A stretch of DNA of 64,000 nucleotides, from assembly GCA_016716405.1 (NCBI GenBank), contig JADJWK010000002.1, positions 186,001 through 250,000 of the forward strand, in the 5' to 3' direction. The position numbers were made by a program, and so were the translations under genes. This stretch comes from Candidatus Melainabacteria bacterium (GTDB taxonomy: Bacteria; Cyanobacteriota; Vampirovibrionia; Obscuribacterales; Obscuribacteraceae). The notes under the pieces were generated by a model. The model was not told the DNA's origin and did not search any database. It saw only the letters and a program-made list of their open reading frames with translations. Below are positions 29,993 through 40,185 of the stretch, one piece after another (position 1 is the first letter of the stretch; each line of letters opens with the position of its first letter).

Positions 29993-32788
29993 ATGAAGCG
30001 CACCCTGACGATGGCTGGAATGCTTGCGATAACAGTGACTCTCGCCGGATTGACGGGGGACCCCTGTCTGGCGACGGATGTGTCCAGCTATGTGAAGGCG
30101 GTGCCCTCGGCCCAGGGGGTCGACGAGCTCCAGGCCCAGATACAGAGAAGAATCAGCGATGCCTCTTTTGCCGGCAGGCTGAGCAAGAACGCGGCCCAGG
30201 AATATACCAGGGATCTCGATCGAATAAGCGATCTCGAGGCCAGTTATCGAGCCTCTGATGGCCGGCTCTCTGTCTGGGAAACCTTGAAGCTCTATTATGA
30301 GCTCGATAATCTCAGCCGCAAGATGGAGCTGGCTCTCACCGATCGCAACGTTCCCGATGCCGATATAGCAGCCCGTCTCAAAGAGCTCTACAACCGGGTT
30401 GACGACGGTCTCAAGTGGAACCGGCTCACCAGCCAGGAAGGCGGCGGTTTCAAATACGACCTCGATCGTGCCCGGGACCTCTCCAGGCTCGCGAGCGAAG
30501 GCGATCAGATTGCGGATCAGCAGGCCTTCCGGATCGGGCTGGAGCTCGACAAGATCTCGGGACGCCTGGAAAGCACCATGCACGAACGGCAACTCGTGTT
30601 CAAACCCATCGACCCGGCTCGCGACGCGGTGGAGAAGCAGATCAAGGACGCCCTGGCGGCAAGCAAGATAAACGACGCCGAAGCGGGCGCAGCCAGGAGC
30701 GAGTTCCAGCGGATAGCGGACCGGGAGACCAGGCTCAAGGAGCTGGGCCGGCCTCTCTCCAGTGACGAGACTCTCGCGCTGGCTCTCGATCTCGAGAAGC
30801 TGGCGGGCAGGCTCGAAGGTGAGTCCGGGCAGAAAGGCAAAGACTACGGCGACAGTTACGGCGAGAAGAAGAAGAAAGTCGAGAGCCGCATCGCCGGTGG
30901 TATCGTCACCGGCAAGCTCACTCTTCCCGAGGCGCATTTCCTCCGGGATCAGATACGCAATATCGAGAAGAAAGAAGCGCAGTGGCTGAAGACTTCGGGC
31001 AAGCTTACGGAAGAAGCCCAGAAGGCCCTCATGCTCGATATCGAGAAGCTTTCCAACGACGTCGAAAAACGGCTTCTGGACAGCCGCTTCTCCTGGAGCG
31101 GTGCCGCCGACAGCATCGATTCTCTGCGCAGGCGGATCAGCGAAGCCGGGGAAGCCGGTCGCTTGAGCGCCGGCAGCCGCAAAGATCTCGACGGCGATAT
31201 CGAGCGTGTGGAGAAGCTATGGGAAGGCGCAAGAGCCGATGCCGAGCAGGGGCTCTACCGCCTCGACGAGTCCATGCAGGTGGCGGTCGCCCTGGACGCG
31301 CTCAATCGCAAGCTCGTCGACAGTCTCAGCGACAGGGATCTGGCTCTTCCCCAGGTGGACCAGCGCAAGACAGCCATCGAGGCACGCATCGCCGCCGGTA
31401 TCAGCTCCGGCCGTCTCAATCCCTGGGAAGCCGAGCGCTTTCTCGATGAGTTCGACCGCATAGCCGAGCGTGAGAACGCTTACCGGATATCGCACACCGG
31501 TATCACGGACAGGCAGAAAGTTGCCGTCGCTCTTCGCCTCGAGCAGCTGTCCGCCAGGATAGAATCGGCTATCCATGACGGCGTCGGCGCCATGCCCTCG
31601 GTGGAGTCCCGCAAGCAGAGCCTGCGCGAGGATATCGAGGAAGCGACCATCTCGGGGCGCCTGCTTGATTCGGAAGCCGAAGAGTATCGGTCCCGCCTCA
31701 AGTCCGTCGAGGAGGCCGAGGGTGACGGGCTGTCCGCCAGGCAGACCCTCAAAATAGCCAAAGACCTCCATGAGCTCAAAGTCTCTCTCGATCGCGATCT
31801 CGCCGATGTCGAGATCGGCATGCCCGACGTGGACAAGCGCAAGCGCGATCTGTTCGCGCGCATATCCGGTGGTGTCACCTCGGGCCGCCTGAGCCAGAAA
31901 GAGGCTCAGGAGCTCCGGGCGGAGTTCGGCGAGATCGAGGGGCTCCGCAAGAAGTATGCGGCGGATGGCGGATTGAGCCGCGGCGAAGGATCGATCCTGG
32001 CTTATAAGATCGAGCGCCTCGCCAGCCATGCGGAAGAGCGGATGCATGACGAGCAGATCGAGCTTCCCAGTGTGGCCAGGCTTCAGGACGACCTGGACAA
32101 GCGGCTCGCCTCCTCCGTTGCTTCCGGGCAGCTCACTCTGGCGGAAGTCGCCGAGTTCAAAAAACAGCTCGACGAGATCGGTCGCATGGAGATGGGCTTC
32201 CGTTATACAGGCTCGGGTCTCAGCTATCCGGAGACCCTCATGCTCGCCCAGGCGATAGGCGATCTCGAGGGACGGGTGGACCGGGTCCTCGCCGAGAAAA
32301 GCAGCAACTGGAACGGCTTCGATGATCGTCTGGACAAGACCGCGAAAAAAATCGCCGATACACTGATTGCCAAAAAGATCACTATCGACAGCGCCAACAC
32401 CCTCAAAGCCGAGCTCGATCGCATCAGCAAGGCCAAGATTGCCTTCGCCCACTCCCTGGGGGGCTTCGATCTTGAGGAGACCGAGACCCTGGTCCGCGAT
32501 CTGGACAGGCTCGATGCCGAGATCGATCTGCGCGCCCGCGGTCAGAGCTTCGCCTGGAGCGATATCGACCGGCGCGAGGCTCTCATCGAGAAGAACCTGG
32601 TCCAGAGCATCAAGCTGGGCAAGCTCGATAAGAGCCGGGCCAGCGCCATCAAGGATGAGCTCGATAAGATCCGCCGCGCCAAGGCTGCTTTCACTCTCAC
32701 CGACGGTGGTCTCAACTACTTCGAGAGAGTGTCCCTGGGCGAGGCCCTGGACAAGCTCGACAGCATGATGAAGAGCAAGATCAAATAG
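29993..32788 (+). CDS. Exported protein of eleven ~82-residue helical repeats
   Basis: After a signal peptide (TLTMAGMLAITVTLAGLTG) the 931-residue protein consists of eleven copies of a unit of about 70-85 residues. The consensus is a helix with RI-x(5)-SGRL, a helix EA-x(3)-L-x-x-ELDRI, then a turn G-GL-x(3)-E and a helix LALxLDxLxxRIE. The repeats diverge in the middle and are better preserved at copies 6, 8 and 9. Similar single units occur in periplasmic proteins of other bacteria as far as I recall, but eleven in tandem is striking. No cysteines or enzymatic motif. The ATG at 29993 follows GAGGAGAAG. Likely a periplasmic scaffold or extended binding protein. Confidence 0.8.
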   Translation: MKRTLTMAGMLAITVTLAGLTGDPCLATDVSSYVKAVPSAQGVDELQAQIQRRISDASFAGRLSKNAAQEYTRDLDRISDLEASYRASDGRLSVWETLKLYYELDNLSRKMELALTDRNVPDADIAARLKELYNRVDDGLKWNRLTSQEGGGFKYDLDRARDLSRLASEGDQIADQQAFRIGLELDKISGRLESTMHERQLVFKPIDPARDAVEKQIKDALAASKINDAEAGAARSEFQRIADRETRLKELGRPLSSDETLALALDLEKLAGRLEGESGQKGKDYGDSYGEKKKKVESRIAGGIVTGKLTLPEAHFLRDQIRNIEKKEAQWLKTSGKLTEEAQKALMLDIEKLSNDVEKRLLDSRFSWSGAADSIDSLRRRISEAGEAGRLSAGSRKDLDGDIERVEKLWEGARADAEQGLYRLDESMQVAVALDALNRKLVDSLSDRDLALPQVDQRKTAIEARIAAGISSGRLNPWEAERFLDEFDRIAERENAYRISHTGITDRQKVAVALRLEQLSARIESAIHDGVGAMPSVESRKQSLREDIEEATISGRLLDSEAEEYRSRLKSVEEAEGDGLSARQTLKIAKDLHELKVSLDRDLADVEIGMPDVDKRKRDLFARISGGVTSGRLSQKEAQELRAEFGEIEGLRKKYAADGGLSRGEGSILAYKIERLASHAEERMHDEQIELPSVARLQDDLDKRLASSVASGQLTLAEVAEFKKQLDEIGRMEMGFRYTGSGLSYPETLMLAQAIGDLEGRVDRVLAEKSSNWNGFDDRLDKTAKKIADTLIAKKITIDSANTLKAELDRISKAKIAFAHSLGGFDLEETETLVRDLDRLDAEIDLRARGQSFAWSDIDRREALIEKNLVQSIKLGKLDKSRASAIKDELDKIRRAKAAFTLTDGGLNYFERVSLGEALDKLDSMMKSKIK

Positions 32789-32803
32789 GTTCGTTTACGC
32801 GGC

Positions 32804-34603
32804 TTATTTCCTGGCCAGGGTGCGCTTGCGCATGCGTACGCTCTGAGGGGTGATCTCCACCAGCTCGTCGTTCTGGATATACTCGAGACACTTCTCGAGG
32901 CTCATCTCCACCGGCGCTTGCAGGGTGACCATGACATCAGCCGTGGAGCTACGCACATTGGTGAGCTTCTTGGTCTTGCAGACGTTGACGCTCAGATCCT
33001 GGGGACGGTTGTTCTCGCCCACCACCATGCCGCCATAGACGCGGGTGCCCGGGGTGATGAAAAAGACGCCCCGGTCTTCGGCGCCCTGGATGGCATAGGC
33101 TGTGGCAACGCCTTCTTCCCAGGCGACGAGGACACCGTTGCGCTGCTGGGGGATCTCACCGGACCAGGGGCGGTATTCCATGAAGGCATGGTTCATGACG
33201 CCATTGCCCTTGGTGATTCTCAGGAATTCACTGCGGAAGCCTATGATACCCCTGGTGGGGATGGTGAACTCGAGGAGGGCTTGAGTCCCTTCCACGGTCA
33301 TGTTCTGCAACTCGCCCCGGCGCGGTCCCAGGGTCTGCATTACCGGTCCGGTGTAGTCTTCAGGGAGGTCGATGATCAGGCGCTCGAAGGGCTCCATCTC
33401 GACTCCGTCGATATTCTTGAGGATGACCTCCGGCCGCGAGACCTGGAATTCATAGCCTTCCCGGCGCATAGTCTCGATCAGGATGCCCAGGTGCAGCTCG
33501 CCCCGACCGCTGACCACGAATGTATCTGTGCTGGCGGTCTCTTCCACTCTCAGGCTGACATTGGTCTCGAGCTCTTTCATGAGCCGGCTGCGGATCTGTC
33601 TGGAGGTGACGAATTTGCCTTCCTGCCCGGCAAAGGGGCTGTCGTTGACGAGAAAGGACATCTTCATGGTGGGCTCGTCCACTTTGATGCGGGGCAGAGC
33701 CTCGGGAGCCTCGCTGGCGGCTACGGTGTCGCCGACATTGATATCCGGGAGCCCGGCGATAGCCACCAGGTTGCCGGCTTCGGCATATTCGGCCTCGACC
33801 CGTTTGAGCCCGTGGAAGGTGAAAAGCTTGCTTATCTTGCCCGCCACCTGGCTGCCGTCCTCTTTGAGGAGCACGACACCGGCGCCGGTGCGGATGGTGC
33901 CGGCATGAATGCGACCTATGCCTATGCGGCCGAGATAGTCGCTATAGTCCAGGATGCTTATCTGCATTGCCAGGGGCTTGTCCGGGTAGGCTGCCGGGCT
34001 CGGGCAGTGGGCGATGATCATATCGAGAAGGGGTCTGAGATCGCCGTCTGTTTCTTTCTCGGGCTCATGGGTGGCGATGCCTTTGACGCCGGAAGCGAAT
34101 ATATAAGGAAACTCGAGCTGCTCTTCGCTGGCGCCGAGCTCCACGAAGAGGTCGAAGACCTTGTCCACGGCGATATGGGGATCGATATTGGGGCGGTCGA
34201 TTTTATTGATCACCACGATCGGTCTGAGATTCTGCTCCAGGGCCTTTCTGAGCACGAAACGGGTCTGGGGCATGGGACCTTCGCCGGCGTCCACCACCAG
34301 GAGACAACCATCCACCATGGAGAGGATACGCTCCACCTCGCCTCCGAAGTCGGCGTGACCGGGGGTGTCCACTATATTGATCAGGTGGTCTTCATAGGTG
34401 ACGGCGGTGTTCTTGGCGAGGATTGTGATACCGCGCTCGCGCTCCAGGTCGTTGCTGTCGAGTACGCAGTCCACCACATCCTGGTTCTGCCTGAATATGC
34501 CTGTCTGGTGAAGGAAGCCGTCGACCAGGGTGGTTTTGCCATGATCGACGTGGGCGATGATGGCAATATTTCGAATTGAGTTCAGGTCGTGGTTTCCGTT
34601 CAT
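32804..34603 (-). CDS. typA: Ribosome-associated GTPase TypA/BipA
   Basis: The 599-residue protein is an elongation-factor-like GTPase: G1 IAHVDHGKTTL, G2 ERERGITI, G3 DTPGHADFGGE, G4 NKID, then EF-G-like domains III and V and the family-specific C-terminus. TypA/BipA binds the 70S ribosome and aids 50S assembly, especially in stress and cold. The ATG at 34603 gives the usual length; the frame extends to 34651 without homology. It is divergent from rsgA, another ribosome-assembly GTPase, with 67 bases between starts. Confidence 0.97.
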   Translation of the reverse strand: MNGNHDLNSIRNIAIIAHVDHGKTTLVDGFLHQTGIFRQNQDVVDCVLDSNDLERERGITILAKNTAVTYEDHLINIVDTPGHADFGGEVERILSMVDGCLLVVDAGEGPMPQTRFVLRKALEQNLRPIVVINKIDRPNIDPHIAVDKVFDLFVELGASEEQLEFPYIFASGVKGIATHEPEKETDGDLRPLLDMIIAHCPSPAAYPDKPLAMQISILDYSDYLGRIGIGRIHAGTIRTGAGVVLLKEDGSQVAGKISKLFTFHGLKRVEAEYAEAGNLVAIAGLPDINVGDTVAASEAPEALPRIKVDEPTMKMSFLVNDSPFAGQEGKFVTSRQIRSRLMKELETNVSLRVEETASTDTFVVSGRGELHLGILIETMRREGYEFQVSRPEVILKNIDGVEMEPFERLIIDLPEDYTGPVMQTLGPRRGELQNMTVEGTQALLEFTIPTRGIIGFRSEFLRITKGNGVMNHAFMEYRPWSGEIPQQRNGVLVAWEEGVATAYAIQGAEDRGVFFITPGTRVYGGMVVGENNRPQDLSVNVCKTKKLTNVRSSTADVMVTLQAPVEMSLEKCLEYIQNDELVEITPQSVRMRKRTLARK

Positions 34604-34670
34604 GGTAGGCCTTACTGTCTTGTTGTATCCTTTAGTCAGTGTAGCGGTCATAGTGGGCTCAACTTTGGTT

Positions 34671-35798
34671 ATGGTGGTAGGGACTGTACTGAGGAGTCAT
34701 GCCGGCGGATATCTGGTTTATCTGAGCGAAAAGGACATTACCCTTCAGTGCCAGGCGCGGGGTCGATTGAAAAAAGAACGGGTCTCGATCCTCACCGGAG
34801 ACCGGGTCGAGCTTGCTGACCTGGATTTCGACCAGCAAACGGGTCTGATCACTGCTTGCCTGCCCCGGTGGAGCCTCTTGTCTCGACCGCAAATAGCCAA
34901 CGTAGATCAAGTCGTTATTGTACAGGCTGTCAGGCAGCCGGAGTGGAACCAGCTCTGGTGCGACCGTTACATTGTCCACTTTCAGCTCGAATTGCCTGAT
35001 TGTACGCCGGTTTTGTGTTTTAACAAATGTGACCTGGTGGACCAGGAGGTCGCCCGAACCTTACGCAGGGTTTATGAATCTCTCGGTTACCGGGTCCTCA
35101 TGGTCTCCGCCCGGACCGGCTCGGGGATCGAAGAGCTCGCTACCATGCTCGAGAACAAGATCACCGTTTTTGCCGGACCGTCCGGGGTGGGCAAGTCGAG
35201 CCTGCTCAATGCCCTGGAGCCTTCCCTCAATCTCAAGATCGGGGTGATGGACAACGAGTATGGAGTGGGCCGCCATACCACCACTTATTCGGAGATTTAC
35301 CGGGTCAATCGTGCCGGTGGTCAGGCCTGGGTGGCCGATACTCCGGGCTTCAACCTCGCCGAGCTCAGGCATCCGGAGCCTGTGGATGTGATGTGGCAGT
35401 TTCCGGAGGTGATCAATCTCTCCTCCGAGTGCCGCTTCTCCAATTGTCTGCATCTCGTGGAGACAGGCTGCAACGTCATAGACAAGGTGGTGGAGCTCGA
35501 TATATGCGAAGCCTATGACGGCAGTCAGGTGCCACCACCTCTGGTTAGCCGGCAGCGTTACGACAATTATGTCACCATCGTCAACGAGGCCCAGCAGGAG
35601 CAGAGCCTGCTCCGGGAGACCTCCACCAAGAAGGAGTCATCGGTGAAGCAGGTGGGCGGTCGCAAAGGCAAAGCCGTCTCCATCCCCCGCTTGAGCGGGC
35701 GCTATCGGGCGGAGAGCCGGCGTACGCAGAAGCAGAGGCTGGACGCCGGAATATCCACCGAAGACGACGATGAGCCGACCGAAGATAACGCGCAATGA
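34671..35798 (+). CDS. rsgA: Small ribosomal subunit biogenesis GTPase RsgA
   Basis: The 375-residue protein has the circularly permuted GTPase order: G4 NKCD, G5 SARTG, G1 GPSGVGKSS, then RHTTT and DTPGF, preceded by an OB-fold (TVLRSHAGGYLVYLSE) and followed by the zinc motif CRFSNCLHLVETGC. RsgA checks late 30S assembly and rRNA processing. The C-terminus carries a basic extension (KQVGGRKGKAVSIPRL) and an acidic end, longer than in E. coli. Start chosen at ATG 34671; a GTG at 34653 is possible. Neither has a good ribosome-binding site. Confidence 0.95.
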   Translation: MVVGTVLRSHAGGYLVYLSEKDITLQCQARGRLKKERVSILTGDRVELADLDFDQQTGLITACLPRWSLLSRPQIANVDQVVIVQAVRQPEWNQLWCDRYIVHFQLELPDCTPVLCFNKCDLVDQEVARTLRRVYESLGYRVLMVSARTGSGIEELATMLENKITVFAGPSGVGKSSLLNALEPSLNLKIGVMDNEYGVGRHTTTYSEIYRVNRAGGQAWVADTPGFNLAELRHPEPVDVMWQFPEVINLSSECRFSNCLHLVETGCNVIDKVVELDICEAYDGSQVPPPLVSRQRYDNYVTIVNEAQQEQSLLRETSTKKESSVKQVGGRKGKAVSIPRLSGRYRAESRRTQKQRLDAGISTEDDDEPTEDNAQ

Positions 35799-35892
35799 TC
35801 CGGTAATTATCCGTAATATTTTGATTCTGCTTTACTCCGGTATCGCTCGTGGTGCCAGCCTTGGAAAAGCGCAAATCCCGATAGTCTTGAAT

Positions 35893-37236
35893 TTACATAA
35901 CTTCATTACCGTCGCGGTGGATTTCGCGAAATTTCCCTGCTTTCAGGAAGCAATCAGTGCCCAGGGCGATGGTGACGAGAGCCCAGGCGAAAAATGGCTG
36001 GATCACCACGGGCAGGAAGAAAGTGAGCAGGAAGAAGACCCAGGAAAGAGCCGGGAAGCCAAGGATGAGATAGCGCAGAACGAGTAGCCTGGTTCTGTCG
36101 AAGTCGCCTTCTAGAGGAGGGCTTTCCATAGGATAGCCGCCGATAACCGAATGCATCAGCCAGATTGCAGGCAGGGTGACGAAGACATAGTCCTGGCGGT
36201 GCGTATGGGGGCTTATGACAAGAAGCACCAGGACAGTGATAGAGCTCAGGATCATGAAACGCCTGTCATTCTCCGCTTCATTGCTTTTACTTCGCCGACG
36301 GCTCTCGCGGTACCAGATGTAACCTATATAGAGGCTGACAGCCACCCAGACCAGGGCCGTCACCAGGTGGATGGCGCTGCCGTCGTTACCGAAAAGCACC
36401 ACGAGCTGACCCCTGAGATTCTGCTGGGCGTCAGGCGATACCCCGGTGGTCAGACCGCTTATCTCGCCATACTTGAGGGCCTGGGGATAAGAGAGAACAT
36501 TATGAGGACCGAGTATCACCAGGGAGGCGATGAGATAGACGAGACCGGCAAGGGTATAGCCGGCAAAAAATCTGATTCCGCCAAGGAAAATGCCGGTGAG
36601 GAGCATGACCGGCGCGTATTGCGGCTTGAGCAGGCAGATGCCGCCGAGCAGGCCGGCCCGGAACCACATCTTCTCTTTGAGAGCGATGAAATACCAGATG
36701 AAGAAAGGATAGATGAGAAGCGCCACCTGACCGAGCTTGAAGCAGACCCAGGCGGGAAATGACGCGAAAGTGGCTATATAAGTGAAATAGCGGCTGAACT
36801 TCCCTTTGATGGCTGTTTTGAGCAGGCTATGGATACTGAATACGACGCCGGCCATGCCCATGATCTCCCAGGCTATCCATGCCTGTTTCATGCCTGTGAG
36901 CGGAAGGGGCATATTGAGGACGAAAAGATAGGGCGGGTATTGCGAGTAGAAGATCTTCTCGAGCTTGATATCGGGCACGAGCTTTTGCAGATACTGATTC
37001 TGCAGAACGCCGTCATAGATGTCTATGCGGCTTTTGAGCGCTTCCCAGGCGAGGATGCCGTTGTTGTAGTAGAGCAGGAAATCGGCGGTGAAAACGTCGT
37101 CCCCCCTTCTATAGGCGAAGATCTTGTCGTTGAGGAACTCGCCCACGGTATTGCCGTAAGTGACGATCGCCCAGAGCAGAAGAAAGGAGAAATAGGCGAA
37201 CCAGAGCTTTTTGAGCGAGTCAGGCTCATTTGCCAT
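35893..37236 (-). CDS. GT87-like (DUF2029) integral membrane glycosyltransferase
   Basis: The 447-residue protein has about ten membrane helices and the GT87/DUF2029 pattern: an acidic-aromatic loop DFLLYYNNGILAWEALKS, followed by IYDG and SQYPPYLFVL before PLPLTGMKQAWIAWE. Such enzymes transfer mannose or other sugars from polyprenyl phosphate donors onto envelope lipids. Its start overlaps the end of the hydroxyacid dehydrogenase gene by 11 bases, so it is the third gene of the glpD operon. The specific acceptor cannot be told. Confidence 0.82.
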   Translation of the reverse strand: MANEPDSLKKLWFAYFSFLLLWAIVTYGNTVGEFLNDKIFAYRRGDDVFTADFLLYYNNGILAWEALKSRIDIYDGVLQNQYLQKLVPDIKLEKIFYSQYPPYLFVLNMPLPLTGMKQAWIAWEIMGMAGVVFSIHSLLKTAIKGKFSRYFTYIATFASFPAWVCFKLGQVALLIYPFFIWYFIALKEKMWFRAGLLGGICLLKPQYAPVMLLTGIFLGGIRFFAGYTLAGLVYLIASLVILGPHNVLSYPQALKYGEISGLTTGVSPDAQQNLRGQLVVLFGNDGSAIHLVTALVWVAVSLYIGYIWYRESRRRSKSNEAENDRRFMILSSITVLVLLVISPHTHRQDYVFVTLPAIWLMHSVIGGYPMESPPLEGDFDRTRLLVLRYLILGFPALSWVFFLLTFFLPVVIQPFFAWALVTIALGTDCFLKAGKFREIHRDGNEVM

Positions 37237-38212
37237 TGAATTTCTCCCAGGCTGACGGGTTGACCATATGGGCGGGCTGGCGCCCGGCGAAAGCGTCCAC
37301 GATGGCGTCCACCGCCAGGCTGGTCATGCGCTCCCGGGTGTCCACGCAGGCTGATCCTATATGCGGTGTCAAAACGACATTGTCCAGGGTCTTCAGGCGC
37401 TCCGGCACATTGGGCTCGTCCTCGAAGACATCGAGACCGGCGGCGAAAATCCGCCCGGCCTCCAGATGAGCCACCAGGGCGTCCTGGTCGATGACGGCAC
37501 CCCTGGCGGTGTTGACCAGGACCGCTCCGGGCTTCATGAGCTCGAGCTCCTTCTTCTTGATCAGGTGCCGGGTGTCCTCCTTGAGAGGGCAGTGAACGCT
37601 TATGAAGTCTGACTCTCTCAGGAGCTCCTCCAGGCTTACCCGGCGAGCCCCGAGCTCCTGGCTGTTCTCCTTCTCTCTCCTGCCGCTGGCTGAGGTATAG
37701 ATGATCTTCATACCGAAAGCCCGGGCACGTAAGGCGAAGGCTCGCCCGATCCGGCCCATGCCGATGATACCCATGGTCTTGCCGAAGATGTCCGGGCCGA
37801 GCATGAGGTCGCTCTTGAAACCGGTCCATCGTCCCTGTCTCACATAGCGATCGGCCTCGCATACTCGCCGGCTGGCCGCCAGCAGAAGGGCGAAAGCCAG
37901 GTCGGCGGTGGCATCGTCCAGGACGCCTGGGGTATTGCAGACGATAATCCCCCGGTGGCTGGCTTCCTCGATATCGACATTGTCGAAGCCCACCGCCCGG
38001 TTCGATATCATGCGCAGGCGCGGGCAGCGATCCATGATACCGGCGGTGATGCCGTCCAGCGGCTCGCTGAGCACGGCGTCGACGTCACCGACGAGCCTCT
38101 CGATCTCCGCCTCGGGTAGGGGCATATCGCGATCGTGCTGGGAAAAATCCGCTACCGATGCCAGCTTCTCCGCCGCCGGTCCGGAAAGCCTGCCGAACAC
38201 CAGGACTTTCAT
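37226..38212 (-). CDS. D-isomer 2-hydroxyacid dehydrogenase (glycerate/glyoxylate reductase type)
   Basis: The 328-residue protein has the NAD(P)-binding motif GMGRIGRAFALRARAFG (about 151-167), catalytic Arg in NTARGAVID, Glu in DVFEDEP and His in LTPHIGSA. The best family match is D-glycerate dehydrogenase/glyoxylate reductase (GyaR/GhrB), reducing glyoxylate or hydroxypyruvate. The ATG shares one base with the glpD TGA (TGATG), so the genes are co-translated; the frame is open far upstream, but homology begins at this ATG. Glycerol metabolism is the plausible context. Confidence 0.92.
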   Translation of the reverse strand: MKVLVFGRLSGPAAEKLASVADFSQHDRDMPLPEAEIERLVGDVDAVLSEPLDGITAGIMDRCPRLRMISNRAVGFDNVDIEEASHRGIIVCNTPGVLDDATADLAFALLLAASRRVCEADRYVRQGRWTGFKSDLMLGPDIFGKTMGIIGMGRIGRAFALRARAFGMKIIYTSASGRREKENSQELGARRVSLEELLRESDFISVHCPLKEDTRHLIKKKELELMKPGAVLVNTARGAVIDQDALVAHLEAGRIFAAGLDVFEDEPNVPERLKTLDNVVLTPHIGSACVDTRERMTSLAVDAIVDAFAGRQPAHMVNPSAWEKFNGK

Positions 38213-39909
38213 CAGACGGTTTCCCCGACCTGGGCTCTCTCGCTGAAGACCATGTGTCCTGTCAGGGTTCTTCTCACGGCTTCGACCTCCATCTGGGTAC
38301 GCTGGTCGTCCCAGCCCGTGATACCCTGCACCAGCCGAGCCACTTTCTCGGCTGCCTCCAGGGTCTGCTCCTGGTGTACCAGACCGAGCCTGATCCGCCG
38401 GAAGAGAATATCCTCCAGGGAGACTGCCATCTCGTTTTTCACTACATGAAGGACTTCCGCCATGATCGGCGGAAAATCGGGACAGATGCGCTTGTTCAGA
38501 TAAGAATCCCGCTCCACCGCATCGAGGATATCGAGAGCGCTGGCACCATAGCTCCCTATCAGGTGATCCAGGGTGGCAGGCTCGATCCCGAGCTTGCGCG
38601 CCCGGGCGGAGATCTCCGCGGAGGTCGTCAGGTAGCCCTGTTTGGAGCCCCAGCCGCCGAGCATGGTGGTGCCTGTTTCGGATTGACCGGCGGCGTTGCC
38701 GCCGGGAATGCTCGTCAGGATCCTGTCCACCACGTGGCCGGCGAGAATCCGATAATTGGTAAGCTTGCCGCCGATAAGGCCGACCATATTGGCAGGACCG
38801 TCGAATAAATGATGCTCTCGAGAAAGTGTTGAGGTAGTGCTCTCTTCGTGCCCGGAAGCTTCCCTGATCATGCTGCTGTCCGAGGCGCCCACCAGGGGTC
38901 TCAGACCGGCCCAGGCGGCGATGACGTGCTCCCGGTCCAGCACTCTCCTGCCGGCATACTCGTTGACCACGCCGAGGAGATAGTCTACTTCTTCGGGCTC
39001 CGGCAGGGCGTTGTCCACGTCGCCTTTGAAAGAGGTATCGGTGGTGCCGATCATGAGCGCTTTCTGCCAGGGCACCACGAATACATAGCGATGGTCCCTG
39101 GTCGGCAGGAAAAGCGCCGAGGCGGTTTCGAAAGCCGACTGGGGCACCATGATATGCACACCCTTGGCCGGAACCACATGGCTTTTCCATGACGGGTCGG
39201 TCATTCTTGCGACCTGATCCGACCAGACACCGGCTGCGTTCACGCAGGATCTGGTGGCAATGGTGATATCGGTTCCCGAATAGCGGTCATGGCACTCCAC
39301 CGCGCTCACCAGCCCGTTAGCAAGCTTGATCCCTGTGGCTTTCAGATAATTGACGCAGAGCGCCCCCATCTCGGCGGCGGACTTCAGGACTTCGATGACC
39401 AGCCTGGAGTCATCGGTTATGCAATCGTGAAACTTGAGACCGCCTCTGATCAGATCCTGACTCAGAGACGGTGCCATTTCGAGCACCACCTGCCGGCTGA
39501 GCTTCTCGTGACGTTTTATGGAAGCGAGCTGACCGGCCAGGATGTCGTAGAGGGTCAGACCGGCTCTGGCTTTCATGGCGAAGAACCGGTCCTTCTCGAC
39601 AATGGGCAGGATAAAGCTAAAGTCTTTCACCAGATGCGGCGCGAGCTGCTCGAGCAGGGCTCTTTCGTGACAGAGCTCTCTGGTGAGGCGGAAATGAAAC
39701 TGCTCCAGATACCTCAGTCCGCCGTGAATCAGCTTGGTTGTCTTGCTGGAGGTCCCCGACGAAAAGTCGTCCTTTTCCACGACCACCGCCTTCAGACCGC
39801 GGCTGGCCGCGTCCTGGGCGATACCGGCGCCGACGATGCCGCCGCCGATTATGACGATGTCGAATTCTGTCTCTTTTACCGCGGCAAGCGCTTCGCTTCT
39901 TGATAGCAT
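38212..39909 (-). CDS. glpD: Aerobic glycerol-3-phosphate dehydrogenase
   Basis: The 565-residue flavoprotein oxidises glycerol-3-phosphate to dihydroxyacetone phosphate at the membrane, feeding electrons to quinone. FAD motif IIGGGIVGAGIAQDAASRG near residue 20, then SSGTSSKTTKLIHGGLRYLE (typical GlpD), ALMIGTTDTSFKGD and a C-terminal helical domain. Length is normal. No glpK or glpF lies next to it in this window. It heads a tight operon with the hydroxyacid dehydrogenase and a GT87 enzyme, and a 276-base gap to the divergent TPR gene holds the promoters. Confidence 0.96.
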   Translation of the reverse strand: MLSRSEALAAVKETEFDIVIIGGGIVGAGIAQDAASRGLKAVVVEKDDFSSGTSSKTTKLIHGGLRYLEQFHFRLTRELCHERALLEQLAPHLVKDFSFILPIVEKDRFFAMKARAGLTLYDILAGQLASIKRHEKLSRQVVLEMAPSLSQDLIRGGLKFHDCITDDSRLVIEVLKSAAEMGALCVNYLKATGIKLANGLVSAVECHDRYSGTDITIATRSCVNAAGVWSDQVARMTDPSWKSHVVPAKGVHIMVPQSAFETASALFLPTRDHRYVFVVPWQKALMIGTTDTSFKGDVDNALPEPEEVDYLLGVVNEYAGRRVLDREHVIAAWAGLRPLVGASDSSMIREASGHEESTTSTLSREHHLFDGPANMVGLIGGKLTNYRILAGHVVDRILTSIPGGNAAGQSETGTTMLGGWGSKQGYLTTSAEISARARKLGIEPATLDHLIGSYGASALDILDAVERDSYLNKRICPDFPPIMAEVLHVVKNEMAVSLEDILFRRIRLGLVHQEQTLEAAEKVARLVQGITGWDDQRTQMEVEAVRRTLTGHMVFSERAQVGETV

Positions 39910-40185
39910 CGGTTCGGGCCGGTTACGGATATCCAGCGACTATAATGCACTGAGCGCGAGCCTGCCCCGTCAACCTTGACGATTTCTAATACTGAGATTC
40001 AAGAAGAGTTTTGTTAAATGCCTGTCGGTGCACGAAGAGGCAGGAAGTGCGCTGCCCTCAGCCGATTTCGTACCCCTCAACAACCTTATTTTTTGCCCAT
40101 CTTGCTTGAAAGGTCCAGTGACACCGGCGAGAATTGGCGGCTGATTGACATGATCGATACTTCTCAACGAGTTTCTGGATTACTG

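Noticed and set aside
32918..34579. 553-codon plus-strand frame
   Set aside because: Antisense shadow of typA, whose GTPase motifs are unambiguous.
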